Positions 8,598 to 21,829 of a stretch of 64,000 nt of DNA are shown one piece after another. The stretch's first letter is position 1. The number at the start of each line of letters is the position of its first letter. A program made the position numbers and the translations under genes. This DNA comes from Variovorax ginsengisoli (lineage in GTDB: Bacteria > Pseudomonadota > Gammaproteobacteria > Burkholderiales > Burkholderiaceae_C). A model generated the notes under the pieces. The model ran no database searches and was not told the origin of the DNA. It worked only from the letters and a program-made list of their open reading frames with translations. The DNA lies in assembly GCF_006438845.1 (NCBI RefSeq), contig NZ_RCZJ01000001.1, positions 744,001 to 808,000 of the forward strand. Direction: 5' to 3'.

Positions 8598-9476
8598 TCA
8601 ACCGGCCTGCCGCTCCCGCACACCGAGCAGCTCGTTGAAGACCAACGCACCGACGACGAGTGCGCCACCGATCAGGACGCTGGCAGCCGGCACTTCCGCA
8701 GCACCGCCCCACGCCAGGGCGATGCCGAAGATGACCTCGAGCAAGGCCAGCAACGACACCTCCGGCGCGCTGAGCACGCGCGCGCACAACACCGATCCCA
8801 CGCACGGAATCGCCAGCTGGAATACGCCGAGATAGGCCAGCAGCAACAGGTCGCGGGTCGTCGCGCCAAAGGGCCAAGCCAGTGGCAGCGTCATGAGTGC
8901 CGACAGTGCGGCACCGATCAGCACCGCTGGCACGAGGTCGATGCGCTGACCCTGCTCGTTCGCGTGTTGAACCACCGTCCAGTTGGCGGCCGCAGCGACG
9001 GGCACGCACAGCGCGACCAGCGTCCCCACCCACTGGCCATTGCCCAGTTGCGTGCCGTACATCCAGCCGATGCCCAGCCCCGCCACGGCGATGGCGCCCC
9101 AGGTGCGAGGCGGCAGGCGGTGCCCGATGAAGAGGCGCGCTGCCAGGGCAGTGAAGAGCGGCCCGATCGCCAGCGTAACGAGCACATCGGCGGTGCTGGT
9201 GAGCGTCAATGCCACCATGAAGGCGGTGAACATGACGCTCCAGCACAGGCCGGAGATCCAGAGTGCGCGACCGCCGCGGCGGATTATCGCGAACACCTCG
9301 CGCCCCTGCCAGGCAGGCAAGATCACGAGCAGCGCCAACGCTGTGAACGCGCTGCGCCAGAAGGTCACCTCGAAGCTGCGCGCATGTTCGAGCTGGCGCG
9401 TGACGACACCGGCGGTGCCCCACAAGAGGGTCACGCCGACCATCACCCAGACTGCGCGACCGTGCGTCAGCCTCAA
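8598..9476 (-). CDS. EamA/DMT superfamily transporter
   Basis: A 292-residue integral membrane protein with about ten hydrophobic helices arranged as two EamA repeats, the drug/metabolite transporter design. The first repeat starts AVWVMVGVTLLWGTAGVVTRQ and the second near residue 150 (VGTLVALCVPVAAAANWTVVQ). Loop SRSFEVTFWRS-type signatures (here ARSFEVTFWRSAF) are present. The substrate cannot be predicted. The start appears to be a TTG at 9476 with GAGG six bases upstream; the in-frame ATG at residue 12 would cut into the first helix. It lies 19 bases downstream of typA on the same strand, so it may be the last gene of that long operon. Confidence 0.82.
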   Translation of the reverse strand: MRLTHGRAVWVMVGVTLLWGTAGVVTRQLEHARSFEVTFWRSAFTALALLVILPAWQGREVFAIIRRGGRALWISGLCWSVMFTAFMVALTLTSTADVLVTLAIGPLFTALAARLFIGHRLPPRTWGAIAVAGLGIGWMYGTQLGNGQWVGTLVALCVPVAAAANWTVVQHANEQGQRIDLVPAVLIGAALSALMTLPLAWPFGATTRDLLLLAYLGVFQLAIPCVGSVLCARVLSAPEVSLLALLEVIFGIALAWGGAAEVPAASVLIGGALVVGALVFNELLGVRERQAG

Positions 9477-9495
9477 GAAAGCCTCGAAGGCTTAT

Positions 9496-11319
9496 TTAGC
9501 GGCTGGCGCGCTTGCGGTCGCTTTCCTTGAGGAAACGCTTGCGCAGGCGCACGCTCTTCGGCGTGATTTCGACCAGTTCGTCGTCTTCGATGAATTCCAC
9601 GCCATATTCCAGCGTGAGTTCGATCGGCGGCGTGATCTTGATCGCGTCTTCCTTGCCGGACACGCGGAAGTTCGTCAGCTGCTTGGTGCGCGTGGCGTTC
9701 ACCACCAGATCGTTGTCGCGGCTGTGGATGCCGACGATCATGCCTTCGTACACCGGATCGTTCGCCTTGACGAACATGCGGCCGCGGTCGTCCAGCTTGC
9801 CCAGGGCGTAGGTGAAGATCTCACCGTCGTCCATCGAGATCAGCACGCCCTGCTTGCGGCCACCGATGTCGCCCTTGTGAGCTTCGTAGCTGTCGAAGAT
9901 GTTGCTGATGAGGCCCGAGCCGCGCGTCAGGTTCAGGAACTCGTTGGTGAAGCCGATCAGGCCCCGCGCAGGAATGCGGTACTCGAGGCGCACGCGGCCG
10001 CGACCGTCCGGTTCCATGTTCACCAGTTCGCCCTTGCGCTCGCCCAGCGCCTGCATCACGCCGCCCTGGTGCTGCTCTTCGATGTCGGCCGTCACCAGCT
10101 CGATGGGTTCGTGCTTTTCGCCGTCCACGTCCTTCATCACCACGCGTGGCTTGCTCACGGCCATCTCGAAGCCCTCGCGGCGCATGTTCTCCAGGAGGAT
10201 GGTCAGATGCAGTTCGCCGCGACCCATGACTTCGAAGATGCCTTCTTCGTCGGTCTCGGAAACGCGCAACGCCACGTTGTGCTGAAGTTCCTTCTGCAGG
10301 CGGTCCCAGATCTGGCGGCTGGTGACGAACTTGCCTTCGCGGCCGGCCAGCGGGCTGGTGTTCACGCAGAAGTTCATGGTCAGCGTCGGCTCGTCCACCT
10401 TGAGCATCGGCAGCGGCGAAGGCTTGGTCGGGTCGGTCACGGTGACGCCGATGTTCAGGTCGGCGATACCGTTGATCAGCACGATCTCCCCCGGGCCGGC
10501 TTCGGTGGCCTGCACGCGCTCCAGACCCTGAAATGTCAGCACCTGGTTGACACGGCCCTTGATGGCCTTGCCGTCCGGACCTTCCATGACGACGACGTCC
10601 ATCATCGGCTTGATGGTGCCCTGGCTGATGCGGCCCACGCCGATGCGGCCCACGAAGGTCGAGAAGTCGAGCGCCGAAATCTGAAGCTGCAGCGGCGCGG
10701 CAGGATCGCCCTTCTGAGCCGGCACGTGCTTCAGGATCGTGTTGAACAGGGCCGACATGTCGGGGCCCCATTGTTCACCCGCTGCGCCCTCTTCCAGCGA
10801 AGACCAGCCATTGATGCCCGAGGCGTAGACCACGGGAAAGTCGAGCTGTTCGTCGGTCGCGCCGAGCTTGTCGAACAGGTCGAAAGCGGCGTTGACCACG
10901 AAGTCAGGGCGCGCGCCTGGCTTGTCGACCTTGTTCACCACCAGGATGGGCTTCAGACCCAGGGCCAGCGCCTTCTTGGTGACGAAGCGCGTCTGCGGCA
11001 TCGGGCCTTCCTGCGCGTCGATCAGCAGCACGACACCGTCGACCATCGACAGCGCGCGTTCCACTTCACCGCCGAAGTCCGCGTGGCCGGGGGTGTCGAC
11101 GATGTTGATGTGCGTGCCTTCCCAGGTCACGGCGCAGTTCTTCGCCAGGATGGTGATGCCGCGTTCTTTTTCGATCGCGTTGTTGTCCATCACGGTGTCG
11201 ACGACCTTCTCGTGCTCGGCGAAGGTGCCGGACTGGCGAAGCAGTTGGTCGACCATCGTGGTCTTGCCGTGGTCGACGTGGGCAATGATGGCGATGTTGC
11301 GGATTTGCTTGATGCTCAT
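9496..11319 (-). CDS. typA: translational GTPase TypA/BipA
   Basis: A 607-residue ribosome-binding GTPase related to EF-G and LepA. It shows G1 AHVDHGKTT near residue 15, [12 protein letters not shown] (G3) near 72, and [11 protein letters not shown] (G4) near 127, followed by EF-G-like domains and the TypA-specific C-terminal region. TypA supports 50S assembly and stress or low-temperature growth in E. coli. Length is typical. Its ATG overlaps the truB stop as ATGA (11316-11319), so the two are translationally coupled. It is the sixth gene of the rimP-nusA-infB-rbfA-truB-typA run. Confidence 0.97.
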   Translation of the reverse strand: MSIKQIRNIAIIAHVDHGKTTMVDQLLRQSGTFAEHEKVVDTVMDNNAIEKERGITILAKNCAVTWEGTHINIVDTPGHADFGGEVERALSMVDGVVLLIDAQEGPMPQTRFVTKKALALGLKPILVVNKVDKPGARPDFVVNAAFDLFDKLGATDEQLDFPVVYASGINGWSSLEEGAAGEQWGPDMSALFNTILKHVPAQKGDPAAPLQLQISALDFSTFVGRIGVGRISQGTIKPMMDVVVMEGPDGKAIKGRVNQVLTFQGLERVQATEAGPGEIVLINGIADLNIGVTVTDPTKPSPLPMLKVDEPTLTMNFCVNTSPLAGREGKFVTSRQIWDRLQKELQHNVALRVSETDEEGIFEVMGRGELHLTILLENMRREGFEMAVSKPRVVMKDVDGEKHEPIELVTADIEEQHQGGVMQALGERKGELVNMEPDGRGRVRLEYRIPARGLIGFTNEFLNLTRGSGLISNIFDSYEAHKGDIGGRKQGVLISMDDGEIFTYALGKLDDRGRMFVKANDPVYEGMIVGIHSRDNDLVVNATRTKQLTNFRVSGKEDAIKITPPIELTLEYGVEFIEDDELVEITPKSVRLRKRFLKESDRKRASR

Positions 11320-12284
11320 GATGTCGTTTCGCAGAAAAAATGGGGAACGGGGGCGTTCAAAAGGATTTGCTGGATTTCGATGGGGTTCAGCAAGCGCCCC
11401 GGTATCAGTTCATTCGCCACGATGTGCGCCGTGCCGAGGAAAGCGGGCGGTTCGCTGCCGAACACGGCCACGGTTTCGTTGTCGGCCCAATCGCCGCGCC
11501 GGCGCAGACCGGCCAGGAAACGTGCCGCATCTTCCGTGCCCAGCGTGACGCGGGTGTGGCCGGCCACGAGCGCTTCGGCAGGCAGAAGCTGAGCGAGGCG
11601 CTCCTCCTCGCTCAGCGCCTCGAGCGCCTCGAGCGTGATGCAACGGGCGAGGTCGAAACCGCCGGTCGCGGTGCGACGCAGGGAGCTCAGATGCGCGCCA
11701 CAACCGAGTGCCTCGCCGACATCTTCACCGAGCGTCCGGATGTAGGTGCCCTTGCTCACGTCGGCTTCCATCTCCAGGAAGTCCGGGGCCGTCGCGTTCA
11801 ACGACAGGCGGTGGATCAGCACGTCCCGCGGCGGCCGTTCGATCTCGACGCCCTCTCTGGCGTACTCGTAGAGCGGCTTGCCGTCCTTCTTCAACGCGCT
11901 GTGCATCGGTGGCACCTGCCGGATCGGGCCAGTGAACTGCGCCTGCACGCGAGCCAGATCGTCTGCGGTCACGGCCACCGGGCGCTCGGCGATCACATCG
12001 CCCTCGGCATCGCCGGTCGACGTCTTGAAGCCCAACTGCACGCCTGCGACGTAGGTCTTGTCCGCATCGAGATGCAGCTGACTGAACTTGGTGGCGGCAC
12101 CGAAGCACAGCGGCAGCACGCCGGTCGCCAGCGGATCGAGCGTGCCGGTGTGGCCCGCCTTCTCCGCGCGCAGCAACCACTTGGCCCGTTGCAGGGCCTG
12201 ATTGCTGGAAAGACCCAGCGGTTTGTCGAGCAACAACACCCCGTGCACAGGGCGCCGTTGCACCCTGGTGCGCGGCGCGTTCAC
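11316..12284 (-). CDS. truB: tRNA pseudouridine(55) synthase
   Basis: A 322-residue TruB, which makes pseudouridine 55 in the T-arm of tRNAs and also acts as a tRNA-folding chaperone. The catalytic aspartate sits in [17 protein letters not shown] near residue 48. Other family parts are [18 protein letters not shown] near the N-terminus, [20 protein letters not shown], and the C-terminal PUA-like segment. The start is a GTG at 12284, one base after the rbfA stop. The short N-terminus before the first strand ([14 protein letters not shown]) fits the family. Confidence 0.96.
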   Translation of the reverse strand: MNAPRTRVQRRPVHGVLLLDKPLGLSSNQALQRAKWLLRAEKAGHTGTLDPLATGVLPLCFGAATKFSQLHLDADKTYVAGVQLGFKTSTGDAEGDVIAERPVAVTADDLARVQAQFTGPIRQVPPMHSALKKDGKPLYEYAREGVEIERPPRDVLIHRLSLNATAPDFLEMEADVSKGTYIRTLGEDVGEALGCGAHLSSLRRTATGGFDLARCITLEALEALSEEERLAQLLPAEALVAGHTRVTLGTEDAARFLAGLRRRGDWADNETVAVFGSEPPAFLGTAHIVANELIPGRLLNPIEIQQILLNAPVPHFFCETTS

Positions 12285-12285
12285 G

Positions 12286-12657
12286 TCATTCGTCTTTCGA
12301 ACGGGAGGCGACGGCCTGTGCGATCAGCGCGTTCATGTCGGCCGCACGCTCGGTGGTGCGATCGAACAGGAAGTGCAGGGTTGGCACGGTATGGATCTGA
12401 AGACGCTTGAAAAGGCCGTTGCGGAGAAACCCCGCCGCCTGGTTCAGTGCCTCTGTCGTAACGACCGGGTCGCCCACCAGCAGGCTGAAGTAGATCTTCG
12501 CGTGCGCATAGTCGGGCGTGACCTCGACCGCCTGGATCGTGACCATGCCCACACGCGGGTCCTTCAACTCGCGCGCGATCAGCTCCGTCAGATCGCGCTG
12601 GATCTGATCGGCAACCTTGAACGCGCGGTTGGGGGCGGCGGCTTTGCGCTTGGGCAT
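12286..12657 (-). CDS. rbfA: 30S ribosome-binding factor RbfA
   Basis: A 123-residue KH-like protein needed for late 16S rRNA 5'-end maturation and cold adaptation. Typical parts are [46 protein letters not shown], and the C-terminal strand [18 protein letters not shown]. It sits between infB and truB, the standard place, and is one base ahead of truB. Confidence 0.95.
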   Translation of the reverse strand: MPKRKAAAPNRAFKVADQIQRDLTELIARELKDPRVGMVTIQAVEVTPDYAHAKIYFSLLVGDPVVTTEALNQAAGFLRNGLFKRLQIHTVPTLHFLFDRTTERAADMNALIAQAVASRSKDE

Positions 12658-12678
12658 CTTGGTTCTCGCAGGGGCGCC

Positions 12679-15603
<2,925 letters not shown>

Positions 15604-15627
15604 ATGTGCTTCGTGCTCCCATGACCG

Positions 15628-17112
15628 TCACTCTTGGCCCGCGAACCAATGTTCACGGGCTTTCAAGATGAGGGTTTTGGCGTCATCGGCGCTGTGGCCG
15701 GTGATCTCGGTGAGTTCATCGACCGCGAGGTCGGCGAGGTCGTCACGGGTGTGGACACCCGCCTCGGCCAATTTCGGAATGAGTTCGGCGTCGAGGCCTT
15801 CGAGGTCGCGCAGGTTTTGCGAGACGCCTTCGGCGCTTTCTTCCTTGGCGATTTCCATCGTGAGCAACGCGTCCTTCGCACGGGTGCGCAGCTCGTTGAT
15901 CGTGTCTTCGTCGAAGCTCTCGATTTCCAGCAGCTCGGAGATGGGCACGTAGGCCACTTCTTCCAAGCTGGTGAAACCTTCGTTGATCAGGATGTCGGCG
16001 ATTTCCTCGTCGACATCGAGTTTCTCGATGAACAGCTTGCGGCTTGAATCGGTTTCGAGTGCCAGCTTCTGGGCCGACTCGTTGGCATCCATGATGTTGA
16101 TCTTCCAACCGGTCAGGTCGGAAGCGAGCCGAACATTCTGGCCACCGCGGCCGATGGCGATGGCGAGGTTCTCCTCGTCGACCACCACGTCCATGGCGTG
16201 CTTCTCTTCGTCCACCACGATCGACGACACATTGGCCGGGGCCAACGCACCGATCACGAATTGCGCCGGGTCTTCCGACCACAGCACGATGTCGACGCGC
16301 TCGCCGGCGAGTTCGTTGGTCACGGCGTTCACGCGGGTGCCGCGCACGCCGACGCAGGTGCCGATCGGGTCGACGCGCTTGTCGTGCGAGAGCACCGCGA
16401 TCTTGGCGCGCGAGCCCGGGTCACGGGCACAGCTCTTGATCTCGAGCAAGCCTTGTTCGATCTCGGGCACTTCCTGGCGAAACAGCTCGATCATGAACTC
16501 GGGCGCGGAGCGCGACAGGATGATCGGCGCGCCGCGCAGCGTCAGGTCGACCTCCATGATCATGGCCCGCACACGGTCGCCGCTGCGCAGGTTTTCCTTG
16601 GCGATCATCTCGCTGCGGCGCAGGCGGCCTTCGACACGCCCCGCTTCCACGATGATGTCGCCCTTGTCCAGGCGCTTGACGGTACCGACGAAGATCTTGT
16701 CGCCGCGCGACATGAAGTCGTTGAGCAGCATCTCGCGCTCGGCGTCGCGGATCTTCTGCAGAATCACCTGCTTGGCGGCCATGGCGCCGATGCGGCCGAT
16801 CGGGACCGAGTCCACCGTTTCCTCGATGTACTCGTCGACCTCGATGTCGGGCATTTCTTCCTTGGCTTCGAACAGGAGGATTTCCTGGTCGGGTAGTTGC
16901 AGGCCGGCTTCATCCGGAACGACGTGCCAGCGACGGAAAGTTTCGTAGTCGCCGCTGTCGCGGTCGACAGCCACGCGGATGTCCACGTCGCCCTGGTGGA
17001 GCTTCTTGGTCGCCTGCGCCAGTGCGGATTCGACCGCGCCGAAGACCACGTCACGTTCGACGTTCTTCTCGCGCGAGATCGCATCCACCAACATCAACAT
17101 TTCGCGATTCAT
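15628..17112 (-). CDS. nusA: transcription termination/antitermination factor NusA
   Basis: A 494-residue NusA that binds RNA polymerase and tunes pausing, termination and antitermination. The N-terminal domain ([31 protein letters not shown]) is followed by an S1 domain near 135-200 ([22 protein letters not shown]). Next come KH domains near 230-345 ([39 protein letters not shown]) and two acidic helix-hairpin repeats to the C-terminus. The domain set and length match the proteobacterial form with AR repeats. It lies 18 bases after rimP and 24 before infB. Confidence 0.97.
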   Translation of the reverse strand: MNREMLMLVDAISREKNVERDVVFGAVESALAQATKKLHQGDVDIRVAVDRDSGDYETFRRWHVVPDEAGLQLPDQEILLFEAKEEMPDIEVDEYIEETVDSVPIGRIGAMAAKQVILQKIRDAEREMLLNDFMSRGDKIFVGTVKRLDKGDIIVEAGRVEGRLRRSEMIAKENLRSGDRVRAMIMEVDLTLRGAPIILSRSAPEFMIELFRQEVPEIEQGLLEIKSCARDPGSRAKIAVLSHDKRVDPIGTCVGVRGTRVNAVTNELAGERVDIVLWSEDPAQFVIGALAPANVSSIVVDEEKHAMDVVVDEENLAIAIGRGGQNVRLASDLTGWKINIMDANESAQKLALETDSSRKLFIEKLDVDEEIADILINEGFTSLEEVAYVPISELLEIESFDEDTINELRTRAKDALLTMEIAKEESAEGVSQNLRDLEGLDAELIPKLAEAGVHTRDDLADLAVDELTEITGHSADDAKTLILKAREHWFAGQE

Positions 17113-17130
17113 GCCACTACGCTCCTCTTG

Positions 17131-17778
17131 TCAGTCCGACACTTCCGTGCCGCCAATGTCCGTAAGTCCCTCAGGGGCCTTGTCCAGCGAACCCTCTTGG
17201 GTTCTGGGCCTGCGCCCCTTGAAATCCACGAGCGGCGCGAGCCGTGCCTCGCGCAGTTCGTCCAGCGTGAAGCCCAACGCATGCAACGGTGCAGGCGCGC
17301 GCTTCTTGCTGACTTTGTGTCCAGGCTTGGTTTCGGGGGCATCGCTCCAGACGATCTGCCAACCACCACCGTCGGCACGCTCAAGCGTGCCGCGAAACTT
17401 CTTGCGGCTGGCGGAAACCTGCCCGCCCGCCGCGGCACCCATTGGCGCCTTGAGTGTCACGTCGATCACCTCGCCGACGAAACGCTCGAAATCCTGCTCG
17501 CCGCGCAGCGGGCGGTCAATACCGGGCGAGGAAACCTCGAGCCGCTTGTATTCCGCACCGTCCACCTCGAGGGTGAACTGCAACTGGCGCGTCACCTTTT
17601 CGCAGTCTTCCACCGTCAGATAAGGCTCGGGCACGCCCGCAACTGCAGCTTCAGAGCTGGGGCCTTTCCAAGGCAAATCAATCGTCACACGCAGCAGCCC
17701 ACCCGCCGAGCGTTCAATCTCGATCAGGTCGTAGCCGAGACCGGCCACGGTTTGTTCCACTACTTGCTGCAATGCCAC
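17131..17778 (-). CDS. rimP: ribosome maturation factor RimP
   Basis: A protein of 215 residues from the chosen GTG at 17778. RimP binds the 30S precursor and aids assembly around S12. Family blocks visible: VVEQTVAGLGYDLIEIERSAGGLLRVTIDLP, the YLTVEDCEKVTRQLQFTLEVDG segment, and LEVSSPGIDRPLRGEQDFERFVGEVIDVTLK. The frame stays open to an ATG at 17844, but family N-termini start at the VALQQ position, so the GTG is preferred; its best ribosome-binding site (AAGGG) is rather far at about 12 bases, which leaves some doubt. An extended C-terminal basic tail (after about residue 150) is longer than in E. coli. It is the first gene of the nusA-infB operon. Confidence 0.9.
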   Translation of the reverse strand: MALQQVVEQTVAGLGYDLIEIERSAGGLLRVTIDLPWKGPSSEAAVAGVPEPYLTVEDCEKVTRQLQFTLEVDGAEYKRLEVSSPGIDRPLRGEQDFERFVGEVIDVTLKAPMGAAAGGQVSASRKKFRGTLERADGGGWQIVWSDAPETKPGHKVSKKRAPAPLHALGFTLDELREARLAPLVDFKGRRPRTQEGSLDKAPEGLTDIGGTEVSD

Positions 17779-17872
17779 GTGTCTGTATATGCCCTTGAAT
17801 TGCTCTTGACCGTCGCTCACCGAGCGCACCCTGCTCGTCTTCAAAAGAAATAGCGAGAAATGCTTCGCCCAA

Positions 17873-17903
17873 TAAAAAACGGGCGGTTGGTACCCGCCCG
17901 TTT
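17873..17903 (-). terminator. intrinsic terminator after the MFS gene
   Basis: A 10-base stem (17877-17886 with 17894-17903) is followed on the minus strand by a T6 run. It ends the yej-MFS transcript and separates it from the rimP-nusA promoter region, which must lie between here and about 17779. Confidence 0.85.
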
Positions 17904-17953
17904 GGTCGTGAGCCTCGAATTATATGCCAAAAGGTTCTCAAATGAGTGACGCC

Positions 17954-19156
17954 TTAAGCCGTGAAAGCGTCGTTGCGCATTCGTGCTTTCCGCCAGACCG
18001 CCAGGAACAGCACCGAACCCAGTGCCAGAGCGGCTGCAGCCACCAGCAGGGGCACGGCGAAAGAGCCGGTGCGCTGCGCCAGCGGGGCGGCGAAGAGCGG
18101 TCCGAGGATCTGCCCGACGCCGTAGGAGGCGGTGGCGTAGCCGATCAGCCCGGCCGCCGCATTGCCGCGCAGCCGACGCGCTTCCCGCACTGCGAACAAC
18201 GTGATGGCAGTGAATGGCATGCCCAACAGCAGGCTGCCCACGGCGAAGCCGGCGATATTCGGCCACAGCACCGACAGCACGACACCTGCCGCCTGCAGTG
18301 CATAGGCGATGGCCAGAAGCAACCGGTTGTCCCATTGCGCGCGCGCACGTGCGCCGATCAACGCGCCGGGCACGATCGCGAGACCGAACAGCGGCCAGAA
18401 GAAATCGGGCCATGGCGAACCCGGCAGCGCCTGCCGCGCGATCACCGGCAAGAAGGTCGCGGTGATGATGTAGCCGAAACCGGCCAGGCCATAGAGGCCG
18501 ACCAGCCAGCGCGCATCGCTGCGGTGGCGGGGCGATGGCGCAACCGGTGGCACTTCAGGCGCCTTGCCCGCGCCGGTCGAAGCGGCGGCGCCATCGTCGA
18601 ACACCTGCCAGATCAGCGCGATGAGCACCAGTGCCAGCAGGCCGTAGCCGACCCAGGCCGCATCGGATCCCCACTGCCCGGTCACGCCGCCGAGCAGACC
18701 CGTGATCGCGATCCCGAGTCCGGGGCCGGTGTAAATCACGCCGGCGAGCGCCGGCGAATGGGTTTCCGCCAAGCGCCGCAGCCCCCAACCCGAGGCGAAG
18801 ACGAAAACCCAGGCGCTCACGACGCCCGCGGCGCCGCGCAGTGCGCCCCACATCGTGAAGCCATGCAGCAACCCCATGCCCAGCAGCAGTGCGGCCGTCG
18901 CCAACAAGCCGCTGCGAACCATGAAGGCCGGCCGCAGCCGGATCGACGCGCATGACACGGCGCCAATGAAATAGCCCAGATAGTTCAGCGAAGCCAGCAC
19001 GCCGCCCGCCTGCAGATCGAGCTTGCCCTCGTGCAACATGATGGGAAGCATGGGCGTGAAGGCGAAGCGGCCCAACCCCATCGCCACAGCCAACGTGACC
19101 ATGCATGCCAGCGCCGCCCGCCACGCGGCCCGCGAGTCTTTTCCGATATTCGACAT
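17954..19156 (-). CDS. YbfB/YjiJ family MFS transporter
   Basis: A 400-residue major facilitator with about twelve hydrophobic helices and a central loop (about residues 190-220) rich in Pro/Ala. The first helix carries AMGLGRFAFTPMLPIM, the signature of the YbfB/YjiJ subgroup, whose substrates are unknown. It ends with a short basic tail. It follows yejF by only 19 bases on the same strand and is closed by a terminator, so it is probably the last gene of the yejABEF operon. That hints at a link with peptide or peptide-derived compounds, but this is inference from position alone. Confidence 0.83.
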   Translation of the reverse strand: MSNIGKDSRAAWRAALACMVTLAVAMGLGRFAFTPMLPIMLHEGKLDLQAGGVLASLNYLGYFIGAVSCASIRLRPAFMVRSGLLATAALLLGMGLLHGFTMWGALRGAAGVVSAWVFVFASGWGLRRLAETHSPALAGVIYTGPGLGIAITGLLGGVTGQWGSDAAWVGYGLLALVLIALIWQVFDDGAAASTGAGKAPEVPPVAPSPRHRSDARWLVGLYGLAGFGYIITATFLPVIARQALPGSPWPDFFWPLFGLAIVPGALIGARARAQWDNRLLLAIAYALQAAGVVLSVLWPNIAGFAVGSLLLGMPFTAITLFAVREARRLRGNAAAGLIGYATASYGVGQILGPLFAAPLAQRTGSFAVPLLVAAAALALGSVLFLAVWRKARMRNDAFTA

Positions 19157-19175
19157 TCTTCAGGGTTCTTTTTTT

Positions 19176-20786
19176 CTAACCGGCCACAGTGGCCGCCACG
19201 AGCTTGCGCGTGTAGGGGTGTTCGGGCGCTTCGAGAACCTGCTCAACTGGGCCGTGTTCGAGAATTGCGCCGTCCTTCATCACGATGACCCGATGAGCCA
19301 TCGCGGCGATGACTTCGATGTCGTGCGTGATCAGCAGGTAACTCAGCCCGCGCTCTCGCTGCAGCCGCTGCAGCAGGCCGAGCACCTGCTTCTGGATGGT
19401 GACGTCGAGCGCGCTGGTCGGTTCGTCGAGCACCAGCAGCGACGGATCGACGATCAGCGCGCGCGCGATCGCCAGACGCTGACGCTGCCCGCCCGAAAAT
19501 TCGTGGGGATAGCGGTCGAGCAAGGCCGGGAATTGCGCCTCGCCCAGACCAACATCGGCCAGCGCCGCCAACACGCGCTCCCGGCGCGCCGCGCGGTCGA
19601 GTTCAGGCGAATGCACTGTCAGGCCCTCCCCAACGATCTGCTCCACCGTCATGCGCGGCGACAACGACGAGAACGGGTCCTGGAAGACGACCTGCATGGT
19701 CCGTCGCAGCGTGCGGTCCTGTGTGCTGCCGGCGCCCCACCGTTGGCCGCCGACCTCCAGTGCGCCGTCATGCCGCAGCAAGCCCAAGGTCGCGAGCGCC
19801 AGCGTCGACTTGCCCGAGCCCGATTCGCCGACCACGCCCAACGTCTCTCCCGGGGCGATCCGGAAATCGGCGCCCTGCACCGCCACGAAGGCGCCTGAAC
19901 GAAACCAGCCGGCGATGCCGGGGCGCGGCACCGGGTAGGTCACCCGCAATCCCTGCGCCGCCAGTACCGGCGGCGCATCGGTGGTCGGTGGCGGCACGAC
20001 ATCGCGTGTCGGACGGCTGTCGATCAGCCGGCGCGTGTAGGCGTGCTGCGGAGCGCCGAACACCCCGCCCACCGGCCCCTGCTCGACGATATGCCCGCTT
20101 TCCATCACGGCGACTCGGTCGGCGAAACGGCGCACCAGGTTCAGGTCGTGCGTGATCAGCAGCACCGCCATGCCGTGCTTCTGCTGAAGGGCGCTCAGCA
20201 GGTCGAGGATCTGCGCGCGCACGGTCACGTCCAGTGCCGTGGTCGGCTCGTCGGCCAGCAGCAGGCGCGGCTTGCAGGCGAGCGCCATGGCGATCATGGC
20301 GCGCTGCCGCTGGCCGCCCGAGAGCTGGTGCGGAAAGGCCCGCGCGCGGCGTTCCGGCTCGGTGATGCCGGTGTCCGCCAGCAGTTGCACCGCCGCCGCC
20401 TGCGCATCGCGCTTCGACAACCCTTCGTGCAGCTCCAGCACCTCGGCGATCTGGTCGCCCACGCTGTAGAGCGCGTTCAGCGCGGTCATCGGCTCCTGGA
20501 AGATCATCGCGATCTCCTTGCCGCGGATGCCGCGCAACGCGTGCTCGGACAGCGCCAACAGGTCGCGCTCGCCACCTGCCGCACCGGCAAAGCGCGCGGC
20601 GCCTTGCACCTGGGCGTTCTGCACCAGCCGCAGCAGGCTCAGCGCCGTGACGGTCTTGCCCGAGCCCGATTCGCCCACGAGCGCCAGCTTTTCGCCAGCA
20701 CCGATGTGGAAGTCGATGCCGTGCACCACTTCCTTGCCGCCGAAGGCGACGCGCAGTCCTTGAACGTCGAGCAGCGGTGCGGTCAC
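19176..20786 (-). CDS. yejF: peptide ABC transporter, dual ATP-binding protein (YejF type)
   Basis: A 536-residue protein with two complete ABC ATPase domains. Domain 1 has Walker A GESGSGKT near residue 36, signature LSGGQRQR near 154 and [11 protein letters not shown] near 175. Domain 2, from about residue 275, has [18 protein letters not shown] and [12 protein letters not shown]. This fused layout is that of YejF and DppD/DppF pairs, which power oligopeptide import. The start is a GTG at 20784-20786 overlapping the yejE stop as GTGA. The frame remains open upstream inside yejE, but only from this start does the protein begin at [14 protein letters not shown]. Confidence 0.93.
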   Translation of the reverse strand: MTAPLLDVQGLRVAFGGKEVVHGIDFHIGAGEKLALVGESGSGKTVTALSLLRLVQNAQVQGAARFAGAAGGERDLLALSEHALRGIRGKEIAMIFQEPMTALNALYSVGDQIAEVLELHEGLSKRDAQAAAVQLLADTGITEPERRARAFPHQLSGGQRQRAMIAMALACKPRLLLADEPTTALDVTVRAQILDLLSALQQKHGMAVLLITHDLNLVRRFADRVAVMESGHIVEQGPVGGVFGAPQHAYTRRLIDSRPTRDVVPPPTTDAPPVLAAQGLRVTYPVPRPGIAGWFRSGAFVAVQGADFRIAPGETLGVVGESGSGKSTLALATLGLLRHDGALEVGGQRWGAGSTQDRTLRRTMQVVFQDPFSSLSPRMTVEQIVGEGLTVHSPELDRAARRERVLAALADVGLGEAQFPALLDRYPHEFSGGQRQRLAIARALIVDPSLLVLDEPTSALDVTIQKQVLGLLQRLQRERGLSYLLITHDIEVIAAMAHRVIVMKDGAILEHGPVEQVLEAPEHPYTRKLVAATVAG

Positions 20787-21829
20787 GTGTCTGTCTTTCG
20801 GGGATCGAGCGCATCGCGCAGCGCGTCGCCCATGAAGGTGAGCAGCATCAGCGTGATCACCAGCACCGCGAAGGTCGACAGCGAGATCCACCAGGCGTCG
20901 ATATTGGCCTTGCCCTGGCTCAGCAGTTCGCCCAGCGATGGCGTGCCCGGCGGCACACCAAGACCGAGGAAGTCGAGCGAAGTCAGCGCCAGGATGGCAG
21001 CGCTCATGCGGAACGGCAGGAAAGTAACGACCGGCGTCATGCTGTTGGGCAGGATGTGGCGCCACATGATCTGCAGGTTGCTCACGCCGAGGGCGCGCGC
21101 GGCCCGCACGTAATCCATCTGCCGGTTGCGCAGGAACTCGGCGCGAACGTAGTCCGACAGGCCCATCCAGCCAAACAGGCTCAGCAGCACCAGCAGCAGC
21201 GCTACGCTGGGTGCGAAGATGGCGCTGAAGATGATGAGCAGGTACAGCTCGGGCATCGAGCCCCAGATCTCGATGAAGCGCTGGAAGGCCAGGTCGGTCT
21301 TGCCACCGAAGAAACCCTGGATCGCGCCAGTGATCACGCCGAGCACCACGCCGATGACGGTCAGCGCCAGCGCGAACAGCACGCTCACACGAAAGCCGTA
21401 GATCAACTGCGCCAACAGGTCGCGCCCGCGGTCGTCGCTGCCGAAGAAGTTTTCGCGCGAAGGCGGCGCGGGGTTCGGTGAGCTGGCGAAGTAGTTCAGT
21501 GTCTTGGGGCCGTAGGGGTTGGGAGCGTAGACCGCCCAGTTGCCGCCCTGCGTGATTCGCTTGCGGATGAAGGGATCGAGGTAGTCGGCCGGCGTCTCGA
21601 AGTCGCCGCCGAAGGTCTTCTCGGAGTAGTCGCGCAGCACCGGGAAGTAGGTCGTGCCTTCGTACCGCACGACCAGCGGCTTGTCGGTCGACAGCACCTC
21701 GGCGAACAGGCTCAGCGCGACCAGCACGCTGAAGAGCACCAGGCTCCAGAACCCCAGGCGGTTGCGCTTGAAGCGACGCCAGGCGCGCCGGCCGGGCGAT
21801 GGGCTGACGGTGGGCACAGCGCTAGTCAA
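20783..21829 (-). CDS. yejE: peptide ABC transporter permease (YejE type)
   Basis: A 348-residue inner-membrane permease. After a short cytoplasmic N-terminus and a first helix (GFWSLVLFSVLVALSLFAEVL) comes the long periplasmic segment typical of YejE, with SRENFFGSDDRGRDLLAQLIYGFRVS. The permease core then shows the EAA-type loop YVRAARALGVSNLQIMWRHILPN. The start appears to be a TTG at 21829 with a strong GAGGGTG box upstream; it overlaps the yejB stop by eight bases. A GTG at 21817 is the alternative. Confidence 0.92.
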   Translation of the reverse strand: MTSAVPTVSPSPGRRAWRRFKRNRLGFWSLVLFSVLVALSLFAEVLSTDKPLVVRYEGTTYFPVLRDYSEKTFGGDFETPADYLDPFIRKRITQGGNWAVYAPNPYGPKTLNYFASSPNPAPPSRENFFGSDDRGRDLLAQLIYGFRVSVLFALALTVIGVVLGVITGAIQGFFGGKTDLAFQRFIEIWGSMPELYLLIIFSAIFAPSVALLLVLLSLFGWMGLSDYVRAEFLRNRQMDYVRAARALGVSNLQIMWRHILPNSMTPVVTFLPFRMSAAILALTSLDFLGLGVPPGTPSLGELLSQGKANIDAWWISLSTFAVLVITLMLLTFMGDALRDALDPRKTDT